From positions 124,001 to 188,000 of the forward strand of contig NZ_LGEL01000008.1 in assembly GCF_001636695.1 (NCBI RefSeq): a stretch of 64,000 nt of DNA, read 5' to 3'. The position numbers and the translations under genes were made by a program. The stretch is from Pedobacter panaciterrae (lineage in GTDB: Bacteria; Bacteroidota; Bacteroidia; Sphingobacteriales; Sphingobacteriaceae). Of the stretch, positions 61,287-64,000 are shown one piece after another. Position 1 is the first letter of the stretch; every line of letters starts with the position of its first letter. The notes under the pieces are model-generated. The model did no database searches, had not been told where the DNA came from, and saw only the letters and a program-made list of their open reading frames with translations.

Positions 61287-63509
61287 TTAAAACCCTAATT
61301 TCTCGTCAAGTTCAGTTTTCTGCTCCTGCTGTTGGTATTGATTACAATCAAAAGTGATTGAAACACCATTTTTAGGAGGTTCAAAATCTGCTTTAGAGAT
61401 ATTTATTTTAGGATTTGCATATACACGTTTCATGAAACCAGCAAAGATAGGCAGCGCCGTAGTTGCTCCATCACCCTGTGCTGTGCTGGTAAAGTGAAAT
61501 GCACGGTCTTCGCAACCTGTCCATACACCTGCAACCAATTGCGGACTGATTCCCATAAACCATCCATCTGAGTTGTTTTGTGTTGTTCCTGTTTTACCGC
61601 CAATTGGTGTTTTAATGCCAAATCTGCCAGCTAATCTCCAGCCGGTTCCATTAGTTATTACACCCCTTAACATACGGGTCATCACGTAGGCAACCTCTTC
61701 GTTCATTGCCGGAACCGGGATAGGTTTTTCACTGTGTAACACTACACCGTTCTTATCTTCTATTCTTATAATATAAGTAGGTTTTGTCCAGATACCTTTG
61801 TTGGCGAAAACACTGTATGCGCCAACCATATCGTAAACAGAGGCATCAAATGAACCTAGTGCTATCGATGGGTAGGCCGGTACTTCTGATGTTATACCCA
61901 TCTTTTTAGCTAATGTAGCTACCGCAGTTGGGCCTACTTGTTTCATAAGATAAGCTGCAATATAGTTCTGTGAAAGTGCAAGTCCTTTTTGTAAAGTTAA
62001 ATATCCGGGTACAGTACCGCCTGAACGCGGGGTCCACGGTGGACTCCCCGGAACTTCTATAGTAACGGGTTCGTTAAGCACAGAAAAGCATGGCGAGTAG
62101 CCGTTTTCTACTGCTACGGCATAAGTAAATGGCTTTGCAGTTGAACCCACTTGCCTTGTGCCCATTTTAACCTGATCATATTTAAAATGTTCGTAATTGA
62201 TACCGCCAACCCAAGCTTTAACATATCCTGTTTGTGGATCCATAGCCATCATCGCATTCCTTAATAGCATTTTATAGTACTTAACAGAGTCTATTGGCTT
62301 CATTAAAGTATCTATATTACCTTTCCAAGTAAAGATGGTTAAGCGAGTAGGCGTATTAAAGTCTTCTTTAATCTCGGCTTCAGATTTACCTTCAAGTTGT
62401 AATGCCTTGTACCTGTCAGACCTCTTAATCCCTTGTTCTATCTGAGCTTCTTTTCCTTTAAATGGATTCCTGCCTTTCCAGCTGTTAATAAATGATTGCT
62501 GAAGGGTTTTCATGTATTCCTTCTGTGCATCTTCAGCTGCAACCTGCATGTCGTAATTTAGGGTAGTGATTATTTTTAATCCATCTCTGTCAAGATCGTA
62601 TGGAGTACCATCCGGTTTTGTTATAGAACGCTCTTCAAATATTCTTCTGATGTCATTCTTTAATACTGCTCTGAAATAAGGAGCAATTCCGTCGTTTACA
62701 GTTGCTGCACTAAACCTTAAGTCCAGGGGCTTTTGTTGCTCAGCATCAAACTGTTGTTGGGTAAGCAGATCTTCTTTAAGCATCAGACCCATAATTGTAT
62801 TTCTTCTGGCCAGTGAACGCTCTGGGTTACGGGTAGGAGAGTATCTGGTTATTCCTTTAAGAATACCAACAAGAGTTGCTGCCTGCGATACACTTAGTTT
62901 ATCTGGAGTAGTGTTGAAATATACCCGTGCAGCCGACTTGATGCCATATGCCTGATTACCAAAATCTACCGTGTTGAGGTACATAACAATAATTTCTTCC
63001 TTGGTATAGTTACGCTCTAATTTTACTGCTATAACCCATTCCTGAAACTTCTGCAAAATACGTTTAGCAAAGTTTTTTTGTCTCCCTTCTTCAGAAAATA
63101 GGTTTAAAGCAAGTTGCTGAGTAATTGTACTACCACCCTGTTTTTTGCCTACAAGAGCATAAAGGAATATCGTAAATGTACGTTTGAAATCTATACCTGA
63201 ATGTTCTCTGAATCTGATATCCTCCGTCGCAATTAGTGCATTGATTACGTTTGGTGAGATTTCAGGGTAGGTTACGTTTGAACGATTTTGTACAAAGTAA
63301 GTCCCCAGGACCCTGCCATCATCAGTTACAATTTCTGATGCCTGGTTACTTTTAGGGTGTTCAATATCTCTGAATGATGGGAGCTCTCCAAATAATCCAA
63401 ATCCAATGCAAACGATAAACAGGGAAAATAGAACTATTCCCCCGATTAATAATTTCCATAATGTAAAGTTATACTTTCTGATGTCTTCCTGCGAAAGTGC
63501 TTTCCTCAT
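61287..63509 (-). CDS. mrcA: Class A penicillin-binding protein (PBP1A-type)
   Basis: 740 residues, bifunctional peptidoglycan synthase. One helix (about 17-38), glycosyltransferase domain GT51 with ATEDIRFREHSGIDFKRT and GGSTITQQLALNLF, then transpeptidase with GSTAKPFTYAV (Ser-x-x-Lys), LSQNYIAAYL (Ser-x-Asn) and GGKTGTTQNNSDGWFMG (Lys-Thr-Gly). All active-site motifs are intact. Starts two bases after the stop of the next gene, so the two are co-transcribed. Confidence 0.95.
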   Translation of the reverse strand: MRKALSQEDIRKYNFTLWKLLIGGIVLFSLFIVCIGFGLFGELPSFRDIEHPKSNQASEIVTDDGRVLGTYFVQNRSNVTYPEISPNVINALIATEDIRFREHSGIDFKRTFTIFLYALVGKKQGGSTITQQLALNLFSEEGRQKNFAKRILQKFQEWVIAVKLERNYTKEEIIVMYLNTVDFGNQAYGIKSAARVYFNTTPDKLSVSQAATLVGILKGITRYSPTRNPERSLARRNTIMGLMLKEDLLTQQQFDAEQQKPLDLRFSAATVNDGIAPYFRAVLKNDIRRIFEERSITKPDGTPYDLDRDGLKIITTLNYDMQVAAEDAQKEYMKTLQQSFINSWKGRNPFKGKEAQIEQGIKRSDRYKALQLEGKSEAEIKEDFNTPTRLTIFTWKGNIDTLMKPIDSVKYYKMLLRNAMMAMDPQTGYVKAWVGGINYEHFKYDQVKMGTRQVGSTAKPFTYAVAVENGYSPCFSVLNEPVTIEVPGSPPWTPRSGGTVPGYLTLQKGLALSQNYIAAYLMKQVGPTAVATLAKKMGITSEVPAYPSIALGSFDASVYDMVGAYSVFANKGIWTKPTYIIRIEDKNGVVLHSEKPIPVPAMNEEVAYVMTRMLRGVITNGTGWRLAGRFGIKTPIGGKTGTTQNNSDGWFMGISPQLVAGVWTGCEDRAFHFTSTAQGDGATTALPIFAGFMKRVYANPKINISKADFEPPKNGVSITFDCNQYQQQEQKTELDEKLGF

Positions 63510-63511
63510 TT

Positions 63512-64000
63512 TTAATAGTTGTTTTTATAAAATTCTATGTACTTATCCAGTAGAATTTTACTGGTAAGCTTATCGAAATTCTCTTTGCTGATGATGAAAC
63601 TTGTGTAGATATTAACGGGAACTTTCATGATTTGTTTTAGCTGTGGAGTGATTCCGGATGCATAGGTTTTTGCGTCGTCAAAATTACTAAAGTTCCCCAC
63701 ATAAATGAGTTGATCATTGTCAAATTCTTTTAATTGGTGTTTTAAATTACTGCCGGCATAGTTTCCACGGTTAAACTGACCTATGCCGAAACGCGAAGAA
63801 CTTAGTGTTAGGGAAGCATCGGCTACATCTACAACATAATAGTAAACTGTTGATACTGCTGTGCTGAATGGGCCATCAACTTTTACCGCAGCGGCCTTTG
63901 GCGCATCCGGGCTTGCTTGCTGAGGCGCTACAGGTTTAACTGGTTCTGTAGTTTTTGCAGTTTGATCCGCTTTTTGAGCAGCTGCTGGTTCCTGAGCTTT
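63512..64000 (-). CDS. C-terminal part of a PorW/SprE-like secretion lipoprotein, truncated by window edge
   Basis: The frame runs open to the right edge; 162 C-terminal residues are visible and the start lies outside. An Ala/Pro/Gln-rich linker (about residues 1-50 of the fragment) leads to a domain with STVYYYVVDVADASLTLSSS, KHQLKEFDNDQLIYVGNFSN and a C-terminus ending EFYKNNY. This pattern resembles the C-terminal domain of TPR lipoproteins such as PorW/SprE of type IX secretion. The TPR part is outside the window. The link fits with gldKLMN nearby, but the name is an inference. Confidence 0.55.
   Translation of the reverse strand, partial: KAQEPAAAQKADQTAKTTEPVKPVAPQQASPDAPKAAAVKVDGPFSTAVSTVYYYVVDVADASLTLSSSRFGIGQFNRGNYAGSNLKHQLKEFDNDQLIYVGNFSNFDDAKTYASGITPQLKQIMKVPVNIYTSFIISKENFDKLTSKILLDKYIEFYKNNY

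Noticed and set aside
63512-63700. A 62-residue stand-alone gene
   Set aside because: The frame is open to the window edge and the apparent start is a GTG inside a Val codon, so it is the C-terminus of a larger gene.
1-64000. tRNA, rRNA, CRISPR arrays, insertion sequences, prophage genes
   Set aside because: I found no cloverleaf, no repeat-spacer pattern and no transposase, integrase or phage structural frame.

Overview
The window looks like chromosomal DNA of a Bacteroidota member of the family Sphingobacteriaceae, Pedobacter-like. Evidence: low G+C; an alternative complex III / caa3 oxidase locus; a complete gldK-gldL-gldM-gldN type IX secretion core; many Bacteroidota-typical families (DUF4271, DUF4286, DUF983, DUF1800/DUF1501, GH92, DUF3472); and -7 promoter elements of the TAnnTTTG type instead of sigma70 boxes. 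The genus is inferred, not proven.

Region 1 (1-12.1 kb) is one respiratory block on the + strand. It holds the 3' part of alternative complex III (actC partial, actD, actE, actF), cytochrome oxidase subunits II and I, then after a terminator heme A synthase, heme O synthase, two subunit III paralogues, subunit IV, a SCO-like protein with no cysteine, a DUF420 membrane protein with an EF-hand-like loop, a small CxxC membrane protein and a DUF983 protein. Together they move electrons from quinol to oxygen and build the oxidase.

Region 2 (12.1-28 kb) is housekeeping and regulation: DUF2461, an OmpA lipoprotein, a minus operon (TPR protein, DUF4286, RmlC-like epimerase), a S9-peptidase-like lipoprotein that lacks its serine nucleophile and is co-directional with a histidine kinase and response regulator, a four-gene minus operon (VWA protein, MoxR-type AAA ATPase, membrane phosphoesterase, UbiA-like protein) and two tandem JmjC/cupin-like genes.

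Region 3 (28-48 kb) is accessory. It has a DUF1800/DUF1501 pair and then a glycan-degradation region without SusC/SusD: DUF3472, GH2, GH92, a six-hairpin-like glycosidase, a secreted protein of unknown activity, DUF2961 (GH172-type) and a GH32-like enzyme. A hemW-SDR operon is interspersed.

Region 4 (48-52.5 kb) is the best candidate for an under-described system. A minus operon encodes a TsdA-like diheme cytochrome lipoprotein, an exported DsrE-like protein and an orphan ModA-like binding protein. It faces a LysR regulator across an intergenic region with a clear LysR-type box. An AraC regulator and a possible 30-residue membrane peptide follow.

Region 5 (52.7-64 kb) holds DUF4271, HemD, gldK-gldL-gldM-gldN, then on the minus strand uvrC, a class A penicillin-binding protein and the C-terminal part of a protein that resembles the PorW/SprE secretion lipoprotein. 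I saw no tRNA, rRNA, CRISPR array or insertion sequence. One REP-like dispersed palindrome and several unusual hairpins between convergent genes are listed.
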